Positions 42,556 to 52,148 of a DNA stretch of 64,000 bases are shown in pieces (the first letter of the stretch is position 1; every line of letters starts with the position of its first letter). This stretch comes from Euglena gracilis. Taxonomy: Eukaryota; Euglenida; Euglenophyceae; Euglenales. A program made the position numbers and the translations under genes. Where the stretch lies: the NCBI GenBank assembly GCA_039621445.1, contig CP154955.1, positions 28,713,471 through 28,777,470 on the forward strand. The letters run 5' to 3'. The notes beneath the pieces are model-generated. The model saw only the letters and a list, made by a program, of their open reading frames with translations. It ran no database searches and had not been told where the DNA came from.

Positions 42556-44698
42556 TCGGTAATGCGACCTTGTAACGCCCGCTGGTACCTAGTCTTTCTA
42601 GGATTTCACAGGGGCCGAGCCAGAGGGGGTCCAGCTTGGAAGACTGCATGCGAGTACGGCTATTCCGCACCCACACGCGGTCACCGGGACTATACACAGG
42701 TGACTTGAAATTCTGCAAAAACGATTTCCGTTTAGTTGCATGAATATCAGTCACGCGCTTCTGGACTGCAGAACGTAGATTTTCTACTTCCGCAAACCAG
42801 GTCTCGCAACTGACACTTGTTCGGGCGGGTCTCTCCGAAGGGACATCCCCTATGGCCGGAGGGTCCCGTCCGAAAACTAATTTATAGGGGGACTGCGGTA
42901 AAATCAACCCTGGTAGCGTATTGATATAAAACAAAGACCATGGTAGAACTGATATCCAGTTGTTGCGCGAGTCAGCCAGTGAAAGGCGAAGCATATTAAC
43001 GACGGATTTCACGGCTGCCACGGCTCTACCATTGCCTTTGGGTCGGTATATAATGGAAAAATGTTGCTCAATTCCGAGTAAACCGCACAACGTGGTGAAA
43101 AACCTTGAAGAAATCAAATGGTCTTGATCACTCACGACTTCATTCGGTAAACCCATTAAGCAAATGCATTTCTCGAAAAATATAGTTGCCAAACTTTGGG
43201 CAGTCAACCCTGACTTCTGGCATGGAATGGCTACAATGTACCCACTCAGCCTGCAGACGACAACAAAAACGTAATCGTAAATTTTGTCGTCCGTTCCTTT
43301 GCACGGTTCTAATTCCAGAAAATCCATGCAGAGGGATGTAAAAATGTCAGGGGGTACGGGGAAAAAGTCCATCGTACCAGGGGGGGTACCTCTGCGGGGT
43401 TTTACCGCTTGACAAATTTGACACCGTTGCGCTATCCGCAAACAGCGTGAGTAAAGCTCTTTTTCGCTCAGGGTTGTGCAATACCTGCGGCCCACCAACG
43501 AAAGAAGTTTGGGGGCCCCAGGGTGACCATGGTTGTGATAGCATAAAATCACATCATCAACCAGGTCCTGGGGGATACAATATTTGTAACCCGATTCATT
43601 GTGAAAAACCAACCGTAAAGGTGAAAGAGTGTAATTGTCCAGCACTTCGCCATTACGAAGTCTGGTGACAATGGTGTCATACACCGGATCACAACTATAA
43701 TCCCATTCGCGAAAGAACAGTGGGGAAGGGGACTCCGTGCGTGTTATACGCCGGGGTCCGGACGTGCTTCCACGTCGGCGCCTTCCGCGCACTGGTGCGA
43801 CCAGGAATAGTTGTGAAACGGGAAAAGAATCCAAAAGATTGTCCGCAGCGTCGTTTCGACGTGCGTATCCGTCAGCTTCCTGACTTCCATGAAAAGTCGC
43901 GTCTCCCTCATCCGGGTTCCCAGGGTAATACCAAGGGGCCCGACTGAGCGGATCCGCTACTTTTTGTGTGTGACCAGGGGTATAAATAACCACAAGGTTG
44001 AATTGACTCAAGAACTCATGCCCTCTGCATCGCCTTCCGACCGATGACATGGCCTTGTTCAAATACTCGGTGTACCAGTGTTGGAGACTCTCATGGTCGG
44101 TCTTAACGAGGATCTGGACGAGGCTGCTGGCTACCCAGCTGCGAAATTTCTGGAGTATAAGCACGATTGCGTAGGTTTCCTTCTCGCGTATACTCCACTT
44201 GACTGGACCTTTTCCGTCGTCGCCCTGTAACTTTCTGCTGAAGAAAGCCACAGGTCGGAGCTCATTCGCCGCGTTATGCTGGCTAAGAACTCCGCCAACA
44301 GCGTAATCGCTGCTGTCGACTTCCAGTACGTATGGTTTGTATGGGTCCGCGATTTCGAGGACAACATTCTCCAAAAACAAAACCTTGATTTTCTCAAGGG
44401 CCTCGCGCATTTGGTCATCCCAAATGACTTTGGTGTTGTCAACAGCCCAATTTTTGAGCTGTTTGGTGAGGGGCACCGCGATTTTCGCGAAGTCCTTCAT
44501 ATATATCGCGTAGTATAGGGCTAATCCCAAAAATCCTTTGAGGTGAGTAATCGTTTTGATTACCTCAGGGATCCATTTCTTAATGGCTTCGAGTTTGCTC
44601 GGAGCGGCTTTCCGCTGTCCATTGCTGAGGATGTGGCCGCAAAATTTTATAAGTATCCGAAACAAATGCAAGTTTCGCGCCTTTCGCGAAAAGCACAT
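42425..44698 (-). CDS. Chromovirus pol: RT thumb, RNase H and integrase
   Basis: The frame continues the reverse transcriptase with GHILSNGQRKAAPSKLEAIK and FLGLALYYAIYM. RNase H follows with VLEVDSSDYAVGGVL, REKETYAIV and LVKTDHESLQHW. Integrase has the zinc finger H...H...CLRIAQRCQICQAVK, the Asp strands LCMDFLELEP and VVSDQDHLISSRFF, and then the segment IIYRPKGNGRAVAAVKSVVN. At the position of the third catalytic acid (Glu in D-G-Q-T-E) there is Val, codon at 43019-43021. The related element at the right edge of this window has NGRAERAG there, so this copy probably lacks a functional integrase active site. The C-terminal region reads DPLWLGPCEILERLGTSGRY, as usual before a chromodomain. 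Confidence 0.85.
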   Translation of the reverse strand: MCFSRKARNLHLFRILIKFCGHILSNGQRKAAPSKLEAIKKWIPEVIKTITHLKGFLGLALYYAIYMKDFAKIAVPLTKQLKNWAVDNTKVIWDDQMREALEKIKVLFLENVVLEIADPYKPYVLEVDSSDYAVGGVLSQHNAANELRPVAFFSRKLQGDDGKGPVKWSIREKETYAIVLILQKFRSWVASSLVQILVKTDHESLQHWYTEYLNKAMSSVGRRCRGHEFLSQFNLVVIYTPGHTQKVADPLSRAPWYYPGNPDEGDATFHGSQEADGYARRNDAADNLLDSFPVSQLFLVAPVRGRRRRGSTSGPRRITRTESPSPLFFREWDYSCDPVYDTIVTRLRNGEVLDNYTLSPLRLVFHNESGYKYCIPQDLVDDVILCYHNHGHPGAPKLLSLVGRRYCTTLSEKELYSRCLRIAQRCQICQAVKPRRGTPPGTMDFFPVPPDIFTSLCMDFLELEPCKGTDDKIYDYVFVVVCRLSGYIVAIPCQKSGLTAQSLATIFFEKCICLMGLPNEVVSDQDHLISSRFFTTLCGLLGIEQHFSIIYRPKGNGRAVAAVKSVVNMLRLSLADSRNNWISVLPWSLFYINTLPGLILPQSPYKLVFGRDPPAIGDVPSERPARTSVSCETWFAEVENLRSAVQKRVTDIHATKRKSFLQNFKSPVYSPGDRVWVRNSRTRMQSSKLDPLWLGPCEILERLGTSGRYKVALPNGVEDVHMDDFKPYLSPPDGKPIPCLHFKPRSRLPETDDFCSR

Positions 44699-45854
44699 GT
44701 TTTTGAAAAGCGGTTAATACCGCGCAAACATGGTGGAAGTGTGTGACGAGGATATCCTCGCTCGATTTTGCGGATGGTGGTGGTGTTCCCACCAGCACAT
44801 CATCAATATACACAATGACAAACGGTAAATCGCGTAGAACCCATTGTATCATGCGTTGAAACATGGCTGGGCCATTCTTAACACCCATGGGGAGTACCGT
44901 CCATTGGTTCACACCCTTGGATGTCACGAATGCCGTGTATGGTTGTGAGTCAGGATGCAAGTGCATTTGGTGAAAACCGTCCTCCAGATCGAAAATTGAC
45001 CACAACCGGTTTTCCGATTGTTTGGTGATCAAATCCTCGATCAGGGGGAGCGGGAACGGATCATCCCTTGTTTGGGAGTTCAGGTACCGGTAATCCAGCA
45101 CCAGTCTCCACTTCTTCTGACCGGAGGGGTCTGGAGGTTTAGGAACAACAAATGCCTGGGATGTCCACTCGCTTTTCGAGGGTACACTCCACTTGCGCTG
45201 AATAAGCTTCTCAATCATTTCATTGAGAGCTTGTTCGCGTTCTCCCGAACAACGAAAAAATTTCCGGTGCATGGGTTTAGCTCCTTCCTTGAGCTCGATC
45301 TTACAAACACCGAACGGACCGCGTATCGCGAGGTCGATGTCGCATGCGTATACTGGATTTTCCAGCACACCGTGAAATTCGCGGGTGATCCGCGAACAGT
45401 ATTCGGTTGACTTAGGATGCTGACCTGCACTCTCGATGACTGCAAAAACCACCAGGGTATCCCTGGGGCTACCGAGCTTCCTCGGCACCGCAAATTCGGA
45501 CATTCCGAATCCATCGAAGAAACATACGCGAAAAATGATTTCTTTCAAGTGTGGTAATATTTTACCACAAAAATCCTCAAAAATCGGTACATTAGTGGGT
45601 AAATCCCACCAATGAAAACAAACATACGATAGTTGGGTAAACCATTCCGCTTCCGGAATGATGGGTATGAGAATACCTCCACGGGCTTCATCCCGCAGAA
45701 TTTTCTCAAACGCACATTCGATAAGTTTTGAGGGAGGGTGCATCCATAACACCGTACCACCCCAAAATTTATCAAATGCGTTGGAGTGTTGTGACCAATG
45801 ACGTGGCAAACGGGCATGTGCATTGGATGAAAAGGCATCGATTTCCAATGCCAA
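44580..45854 (-). CDS. Chromovirus pol: Dam-like domain followed by reverse transcriptase
   Basis: The N-terminal part reads ALEIDAFSSNAHARLPRHWS, LWMHPPSKLIECAFEKILRD and GGILIPIIPEAEWFTQL. This is the ID-x-F(A/S)S..N....PP..L......P...W pattern of phage-Dam-like domains, though the NPPY-type catalytic box is MHPPS and probably inactive. Reverse transcriptase follows: KKWRLVLDYRYLNSQTRDD, LWSIFDLEDGFHQMHLHPDS (first catalytic Asp), VLPMGVKNGPAMFQRMIQWV and FVIVYIDDVLVGT (YIDD box). The frame dissolves near 44690, where the neighbouring frame takes over with CFSRKARNLHLFRILIKFCG. A one-base shift explains it. Confidence 0.8.
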   Translation of the reverse strand: MALEIDAFSSNAHARLPRHWSQHSNAFDKFWGGTVLWMHPPSKLIECAFEKILRDEARGGILIPIIPEAEWFTQLSYVCFHWWDLPTNVPIFEDFCGKILPHLKEIIFRVCFFDGFGMSEFAVPRKLGSPRDTLVVFAVIESAGQHPKSTEYCSRITREFHGVLENPVYACDIDLAIRGPFGVCKIELKEGAKPMHRKFFRCSGEREQALNEMIEKLIQRKWSVPSKSEWTSQAFVVPKPPDPSGQKKWRLVLDYRYLNSQTRDDPFPLPLIEDLITKQSENRLWSIFDLEDGFHQMHLHPDSQPYTAFVTSKGVNQWTVLPMGVKNGPAMFQRMIQWVLRDLPFVIVYIDDVLVGTPPPSAKSSEDILVTHFHHVCAVLTAFQKHVLFAKGAKLAFVSDTYKILRPHPQQWTAESRSEQTRSH

Positions 45855-46771
45855 TTCAAAAAATCAGCCAATGTCGCTATTATGGAAAACCATCGTTCCA
45901 AAATGCGATATTGACCAAAATTGAAAGCATTCCATACGCGTTTCGCGTATTCATTCACCCGATTTCCGGGTTGGAGTGAAGAAACACAACGAATGGATCC
46001 ACAAACATGCGGGTTGTCTTCCACTACCTCAAGGGGTAATCCCAAGGGAGTTTGGACAGGCTGGGGGTTTCCCCATTCCGCATCAAATTCATACCAAGTG
46101 TACTCGGGATGGTGATTAGGCATAACGCTTTTTGCGTTTCCGAACAACGAGGTTAATCCGCGTTGTTGCAGTACTTGGTGTATCTCCGCGCATTGCGGGC
46201 TACAACCAAGTGTATCATGGCGTGTGGATTCCGTATTCGGAATTGCGATTAGTGTCGGATTTTGAACTAAACATCCACAATCGAAATCCGATTGGGTGGA
46301 AATTCTCCTGCAGTGCACACATTGGTAGGAAGTGTGATGGTGTGACGGGTGTGCGTGTAAGTGGGTGTCGATGGCATTAGCCGGTGAGTCTTGTACAGGT
46401 GTGTCTGGATTCGGCACAACTGGTGGGAAACGGCGTGGTGGTGTAGCTGGGCGACTACTCGACACCGTACGTACTGCAGGCCTTTGGGCTTTCGTCTTGT
46501 AACCCAGTGAAACGGCGGGGGTACCGCTACTCGCTTGCCCTACCTCATGTGGAACGCATGTAGGTGTGTCATTGGGTAGGGGGGAAGCTTTCTCCGTACC
46601 CCAGGTGTGGAAAACGGTTGTTGGTGTGGTGGATAACGGTGTTGCCCTTGTAGGTAACGGTGTTGAAAAAGTGGTGGTCGTCATGGTTGACGCCAACGGT
46701 GATGGTGGTTTGGGTGTCAATGCGGTGGTGGGTGTTGTGCGCAAACCGTGGGAGTGGCAATCCACAACCAA
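45545..46771 (-). CDS. Chromovirus linker between protease and RT, with Cys-rich (possible zinc) motif
   Basis: The frame has a Thr/Pro-rich N-terminus, then YQCVHCRRISTQSDFDCGCL and LGCSPQCAEIHQVL, which could bind zinc. A conserved-looking stretch FNFGQYRILERWFSIIATLA follows before the frame shifts into the Dam-like domain at about 45850. It partly overlaps the protease frame at its start. It has no match to a named domain that I can give. Confidence 0.5.
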   Translation of the reverse strand: MVVDCHSHGLRTTPTTALTPKPPSPLASTMTTTTFSTPLPTRATPLSTTPTTVFHTWGTEKASPLPNDTPTCVPHEVGQASSGTPAVSLGYKTKAQRPAVRTVSSSRPATPPRRFPPVVPNPDTPVQDSPANAIDTHLHAHPSHHHTSYQCVHCRRISTQSDFDCGCLVQNPTLIAIPNTESTRHDTLGCSPQCAEIHQVLQQRGLTSLFGNAKSVMPNHHPEYTWYEFDAEWGNPQPVQTPLGLPLEVVEDNPHVCGSIRCVSSLQPGNRVNEYAKRVWNAFNFGQYRILERWFSIIATLADFLNWHWKSMPFHPMHMPVCHVIGHNTPTHLINFGVVRCYGCTLPQNLSNVRLRKFCGMKPVEVFSYPSFRKRNGLPNYRMFVFIGGIYPLMYRFLRIFVVKYYHT

Positions 46772-47304
46772 TCGGTACTGGCGTAAAATGGGTATCCCAA
46801 AATTACGTCAGACCCGTGAATTCCGGACTCGTAACCCCAAATATTGGTGAAATGTTGTAATTGTGGGGGGTGTGACTGATGCTTGGGAATGATGGGCAAG
46901 AGTATCTCGAGCACACATCCCAAATCACCACCGCACATGGGGGTGTTATCCGCGGTTGTAATTTTGATCGGTTTCTTGGCGCATACCAAGAGCGGGGTCG
47001 GTATCAACCCCAACCGAAAAAGCAGTGCAATGCGACAACCAGTGTCAATTAAAATTTTAACTTTGGTGGAGAAATTTTGGATGCGGATTTCCGCTTGGAC
47101 GAGTAATTCCATTGGTGGTACGCAAAGTGAAGGGTCTGGCGGAAATATGTTTGCATGCCAGCTCTCCCATGAACCCTTTCCTACTTTGCTCAGCATTCCG
47201 AGCGTAAATGTGGAGTGGGGGGTAGGGGACCCGAAATAATTCCGGGTACTGACCGTGAAGGCGGATGGGCAGGGGGGGCAAGGTTGATCAGGTCTTACCT
47301 CCAT
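46717..47304 (-). CDS. Chromovirus aspartic protease (retropepsin)
   Basis: The ATG at 47304 starts just after the Gag frame ends. The catalytic motif is ILIDTGCRIALLF (DTG with hydrophobic flank). It is followed by ITTADNTPMCGG and DVILGYPFYASTDW, which match the flap and the C-terminal ILG strand of retropepsins. It acts as a homodimer to cleave the polyprotein. It lies in a different frame from Gag and from the linker that follows. Confidence 0.75.
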   Translation of the reverse strand: MEVRPDQPCPPCPSAFTVSTRNYFGSPTPHSTFTLGMLSKVGKGSWESWHANIFPPDPSLCVPPMELLVQAEIRIQNFSTKVKILIDTGCRIALLFRLGLIPTPLLVCAKKPIKITTADNTPMCGGDLGCVLEILLPIIPKHQSHPPQLQHFTNIWGYESGIHGSDVILGYPFYASTDWLWIATPTVCAQHPPPH

Positions 47305-47349
47305 CTGTTCATCAGCCCAGAGGTCCGTGCCCTCGGACCTCGGGCTCCC

Positions 47350-50300
47350 CTACTCCAAGTCCGAACCGGCCACATAGCCGGCAACGGACTTTTTAGTGGA
47401 ATAGATGGAATTCAATGAGCGCACCGCCATTCGGGCCTCATTAAATTCCCAGTCCGAGGTCTCATCCCCCTCCCTGCCCGAAGCCGGGGTATCCTCCTCC
47501 AAACAAGAAATCTTGAAACCGACTTTTTGCCGGTTGGAGGAGTTGCCACGGTCGTCGCGGCGCTTACCGCGATTTCCGTAGCCGGGCCGGGGGGAACGAG
47601 ATCTGGGACATTTGGATGAGTGGTGGTCTTTAGAACCGCAAAGTGAGCACCGGGATTTGTGGCGGGATTCCGCATAACGGGGGGAACGGTATTCCGTTCT
47701 CCCATCAAACCGTCGTGGTGAACGGGTTTCCCGTCGACCATGACCGGTGTACCGGGGTTTCCCCGGTGACTCGCGCGAAGAGGATGATCCACTTCGCGAA
47801 CGAGATCGTGAAGAGTCGCGATTGAAATCCCGTTTTCGGGTAGGGCGTCCAGGTGACCGACCGCGAGAAGGACGGGTTTCCCGACCATCACGCGATGGTG
47901 ACTTGGGCCTACTACCGCTAAAGCGGTTCTCCGAAGAACGTGAAACTCCTGATTGTCGTGAAAACGCCGAGGAACCCGATCCCCGTAAGGAGGTCGAGCC
48001 CCTTGGGCTTCCAATACGCTTTCGCGCATCGGGATTCGGGCATTCCCGAGACATGTGACCAGATTTGTTGCACAAAAAGCACAGTTTATCCGTGCCTTGG
48101 TCCGAAGAACGCTGATTCCGCGTTTTCGGTCCCGTGGTGGGTGATCTCGGTTACATGGGTGATTTTTGCAACGCGTTAACCGCAACCGCGGGGATTCCCG
48201 CGGTGGGATGCGTTTGGAAAGCGGACTGTATTTGTCCCAAAACTTGTGTGAGTTTGAGTTGCTTTGACACATAATTCCAACGTTGGGCAAGAGTCATCTC
48301 ATGCCCTGCCAACTCCTCGCGACGGATATCCTTCACGAGGGATGGTGTGAAATGCAACAAAACCGCATCGAATTGTTCGCGCATTTGCTTCTCGCTAAGT
48401 TCATCAACTTCGGAAGCAAGTGCTAACCATTTGGCATACCATAGGTCAATGGATTTCCATTTGCGATCCGATGGCGCGCATTGTCGCCATTTCTTCTCCA
48501 GGGTAATCCTGGTGACCAGACTTGAGTTGGTTGAAGCGTATTGCTCAACCAGGTCATCAAATGATACGCCATTACGTATCACCAAATTGCGTGCGCGTTC
48601 TCGCTCCTCCCTCGGTAGACAATCGATGAATTCCATCTTGACTACCTCGGGATTCGGGTCTTGGGTGGGTCCCTTTCGTGCCCAGTAGTACTCCCAGTCC
48701 CGAAAAAATTGTCTCCATGTGGTTGGATCCCCGTCCCATTGGGGTTTCACCTTGTCCGCGATTGCGATGGTGCCCTTGAAGTCTCTCTGAGTAACCCGTT
48801 GACCCTCGGTGGTATTCCAGGAGTTTGGGTCCGGGTAATTCTTAACACCAAACGCGTTTCGCGGATTTTCCGCTCCATGTGTACCCCGTGCAGGATTTCC
48901 CGCACCAAGTGTAGGGGTGGCAGGATTTTCCTGCCGGAAATGCGAAAAATGTGGTGAATTCCTCCCGGTGGGGCGGGTTTCCCGCCGAAAACCCGATGGG
49001 TGATCTGGTAATCCAGAACCGGATGGTGGTTGGTATGATCGCGAATGTGATACATGACCAATACCAGGTGTGGGGTGCTGGCTCATTCCCCGTACAAGGT
49101 TGGAATGTTGAATTTCTTGGTGGAGACTCGAATTTTCGAGCGGGGGGTCAATTTCCTCATCGGAAATGTGTTGTGAAAAGTGAGTTTGAGGTGTGGGCAA
49201 ATGCAAAGGTGGTACAATTCGCGTTTTCGCGGGTGGTTGTACCAAATTCGCGGTGGATGTAGGGATTCCTACTCCAGAAATGGTAATTTGAGAACGCGAT
49301 TCCGGGACATTTGGAATACCAACCGCAGCGCTTACCGCGGTGGGTGGTGGCAGTACCGGAGCGGACATTTTGTCCAAGCTCGCGGACAAGTCATGCACCG
49401 TTTCTTCCAAATGTTCCACCAACTGGAGTTGGCCGCAAATACGGTCAACCTCAGTCTCCAAATACCTAATGTGTTTGCGGTAACGGGAAAAATCGTCCAA
49501 GTGTGGTAACTTTTCAGAAACCAAGTGTAGGTCTTGGACAAGGTGTCCTTGGGACTCCTCCACATTCCGGAGTTGACCCGCAAGCGCTTTTACTGCATTT
49601 GAGACAATTTGCAATTGGTGGGGTGAATTGGTGGGGGTTTCCACGGTGGTGCGCGAAGTTTCCGCGGTTGGCTTTTCCAACAACGCAGAAAGTCGTCCAT
49701 CCAACCGTGAAACCTCATCTTGCATGGATCGGGCATTCCGATTCACAGATTCCTCAAGTTGAATCAAACTCGTGCAAAATGCTTGCAAGGTTTCCTTGTT
49801 GTCACCAAGCATTTTGTTGTAAAATGAGCGAAATTCTGGTGACTCGGATATCCGAGCGCGCGAAACATTGGGAAGTGCGCGAATTTCCGCTACTGTGGTG
49901 GACAACAAGGTGCAACGGGTTTGTAATTCCCCAATAGCGTCCCACTAATGTCAGGAATTCGCTTGGAACGTGCGGAAACATGCTCCTGCAAACCGACAAC
50001 GGTGGCATTAATACCGCCAATGTCCGTTTGCATTTGTTGTTGCGCGAAATCCAGCCGTTGTGCGCAATCCGCGATTTTCGCGTGTAGGGTGGTTAATCCA
50101 TCCTGATTTGCGGCACAATGGCAGGATTTCTGCTCCAAGTGTAGGATGCGTTCCTCCAAAACCTGGATTTGCGTACGGGGAACAAAATTTTCTTGCACTT
50201 TCGCTTGAAATTGCTTCAAATGCTCGATTTCCGAGCAAAGATGCAAAATCCGTTGTTGGGCTTCTTGGAAAGAAGTGGTGAGTGCGGCAAAATGCTCAAC

Positions 50301-51412
50301 TGCCACAAAGTTACTGATTTCCGGCATTTTGGGGGTGGCATTTTGCGTTTGTAACTGGTGCTGCAATTGCAGTAGCATGGTTGAACATGATTCCACTTTG
50401 GCAAAAAGATGGCTCATACCATCTTGCACATGCAGAAACGTGGAATCATTCCGTGTTTCCGCTTCATGCAGTGTTTCACTGATTTGTTGGAAGTTTTGTG
50501 GAAGTTGGATGCGCAAAATACTGTCAACACTTTCCCGAAAATGCTGAAGGTCTTTCCCCGCATTTTCAAAATTGTGTCGGCAATATTTGCCGATTTCCTG
50601 CAAATAATTCCAGCAATTTTCCAGTTTGGTGTTGACAACCCTTTGATTGTCTTCATCAAACTGCAAAACTTTGTTGAGCATGGTTGCACATTCCGCAACA
50701 CATTGGTGGACATGCAAAATTTGCTTGCTCAGCGGGTGATCCGCTGGGAGTTGACCGAGAATTCGGTAAACATCACCGGGGGTGAGGTTATCCCTCAAAT
50801 CTTCCTCATAGTCCTCCACAATGGAAACGGCACCAGAGATTTCCGGTACCACCAGACGCATATCTGGGTTCCATGGCAAAGCAGGGAAAACCGCAGTTTC
50901 CGCGGGTAATCCCGGCAATGCGTGAAATGGTGTGGGGGGTGGAAATTGAGGGGGGGGTTTGAAAAAACACGGTGTTTCCACCGAGTTGCACTCCAAAAGG
51001 CCCACCGGTGCTTCCACCGGGGATCTTTTGGGTGTGAACAGAGCAAAGGGCAAATACCCCTCACTTTGTTCATGGGTTACATGAGTTGCCAAGTGTAACG
51101 GTGCAAGGGGTTCATCCCCTCGCCGAATCAATGATGGGTGAACCGGGATGGAGGAAGGCATTTTGCCACCTACATCCCGCACAATCAATGACAATGATGA
51201 TGGGGAGGGCTCATTGCCCCCGTGCATCAATAAAGGCGTTTCGCCTTGAGACAATGACAATTGATGCAATGTTCTTCTTGTTGCTTGGGGAGTCGGGAAT
51301 TGGAACTTGTTTCATTCGAACCGTTCCAATCCCCGCAATCTTCATCAAGATTGGTCAATGAACTCGTCAACAAGTCATAATCAAATTTGCTGTTGGGGGT
51401 TGTGCTCTGCAT
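47350..51412 (-). CDS. Chromovirus Gag with coiled coil, capsid and two CCHC zinc knuckles
   Basis: A probable start is the ATG at 51412 (MQSTTPNSKFDYDLL). Frame changes near 51240 and near 49910 link three blocks. The first (to about 49900) is a coiled coil rich in Gln/His/Leu/Glu. The second (49908-48154) holds the capsid, with PQWDGDPTTWRQFFRDWEYY and LPREERERARNLVIRNGVSF typical of Ty3 Gag. The third (48150-47350), in the same frame after an in-frame TAA at 48151-48153, holds the nucleocapsid with zinc knuckles CFLCNKSGHMSREC and CSLCGSKDHHSSKC and long Arg/Ser runs. The stop between capsid and nucleocapsid is either a recent mutation, an assembly error or a readthrough site. Confidence 0.75.
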
Positions 51413-51732
51413 ATTTTGAGATGGGTAAAAAGGCAAAAACCCAAAAATGCACACAAATAAGCAGTGAAACAGGGACCAGAAAGGTTGTATCGGCGAATAC
51501 CGAACAGAGCCCTCTGAGACCTGTATCCTTGCTTAGAGGTTGGCTAGGGGACAGGAACAGTACTTTCACCGTGTTTCACGGCTCAGTACGATCCTCACCA
51601 CCAGTCAACCACAGAGTTTCTCTGTGTGGAACTTCTGTGTAGGATCGTTGCCTAAATGTGCTACCAAGTGTAATACTTGATAGCTCTTTGTTTGTGAAGT
51701 ATTTGTAGGATCGTGACCTAATTCTTCTACCA
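51413..51732 (-). promoter_or_regulatory. Chromovirus leader with primer-binding site
   Basis: The minus-strand sequence directly after the 5' LTR is TGGTAGAAGAATTAGG, starting TGG, the complement of a tRNA CCA end. A partial second copy of the GGATCGT..CTAAT/CTAAA..CTACCAAGTGTA block occurs near 51641-51672. No coding frame is convincing here. Confidence 0.6.
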
Positions 51733-52143
51733 AGTGTACGTCCAAGGACTTCCCTTTGACCCCTTTCGCCCCGGAAAAGCCTGTTTCGCTTTCTCCTGGT
51801 GCGCACCTACTTAGGTGAGTAAAAATCCTTGGAGTAACAAAACCCTTTTGCCCAATTCCCCTATGCTAAGGCAGAGCACAAGACAAGTCGCTGTGTAAGG
51901 ATTTTCCTTCACAGTCGTGTTCAGTCCTTTCAGAGGTTTATCCTCTTACTTCAAAACAGTCAGAATGTGAAGAATAGAATACCACCTGTGAGGAAAAGAG
52001 ATCACGCGAGCACGTGTGATACGTGTCGCTAAATCCCATAGGATCTGCCACGATCGTCCGGCTGTGTTCATCACAGCCGTCTGATTGTGACGGATCCAGA
52101 CTCTGCAGATTTCCTACAGAGCTGGGATCGTGCCTGGTACACA
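51733..52143 (-). repeat. Chromovirus 5' LTR (411 bp)
   Basis: Matches 35338-35748 base for base wherever I compared. Followed by the duplicated CCCAG at 52144-52148. Confidence 0.9.
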
Positions 52144-52148
52144 CCCAG

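Larger units (their letters stand above)
35338..52143 (-). mobile_element. 16.8-kb chromovirus (Ty3-like, minus strand) nested in the outer element
   Basis: It is bounded by 411-bp LTRs that look identical (35338-35748 and 51733-52143) and flanked by the 5-bp duplication CCCAG (35333-35337 and 52144-52148). On the minus strand the LTR starts TGTGTACC and ends GTACACT. A primer-binding site TGGTAGAAGAATTAGG directly follows the 5' LTR (51732 downward). A polypurine tract CTGGGAGGGGGA directly precedes the 3' LTR (35760-35749). Coding order: Gag with zinc knuckles, protease, Zn-type linker, Dam-like domain, RT, RNase H, integrase, chromodomain, and then two large extra frames X and Y. Identical LTRs imply a recent insertion, yet several frames are interrupted. 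It is unusually large for a Ty3-like element. Confidence 0.85.
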
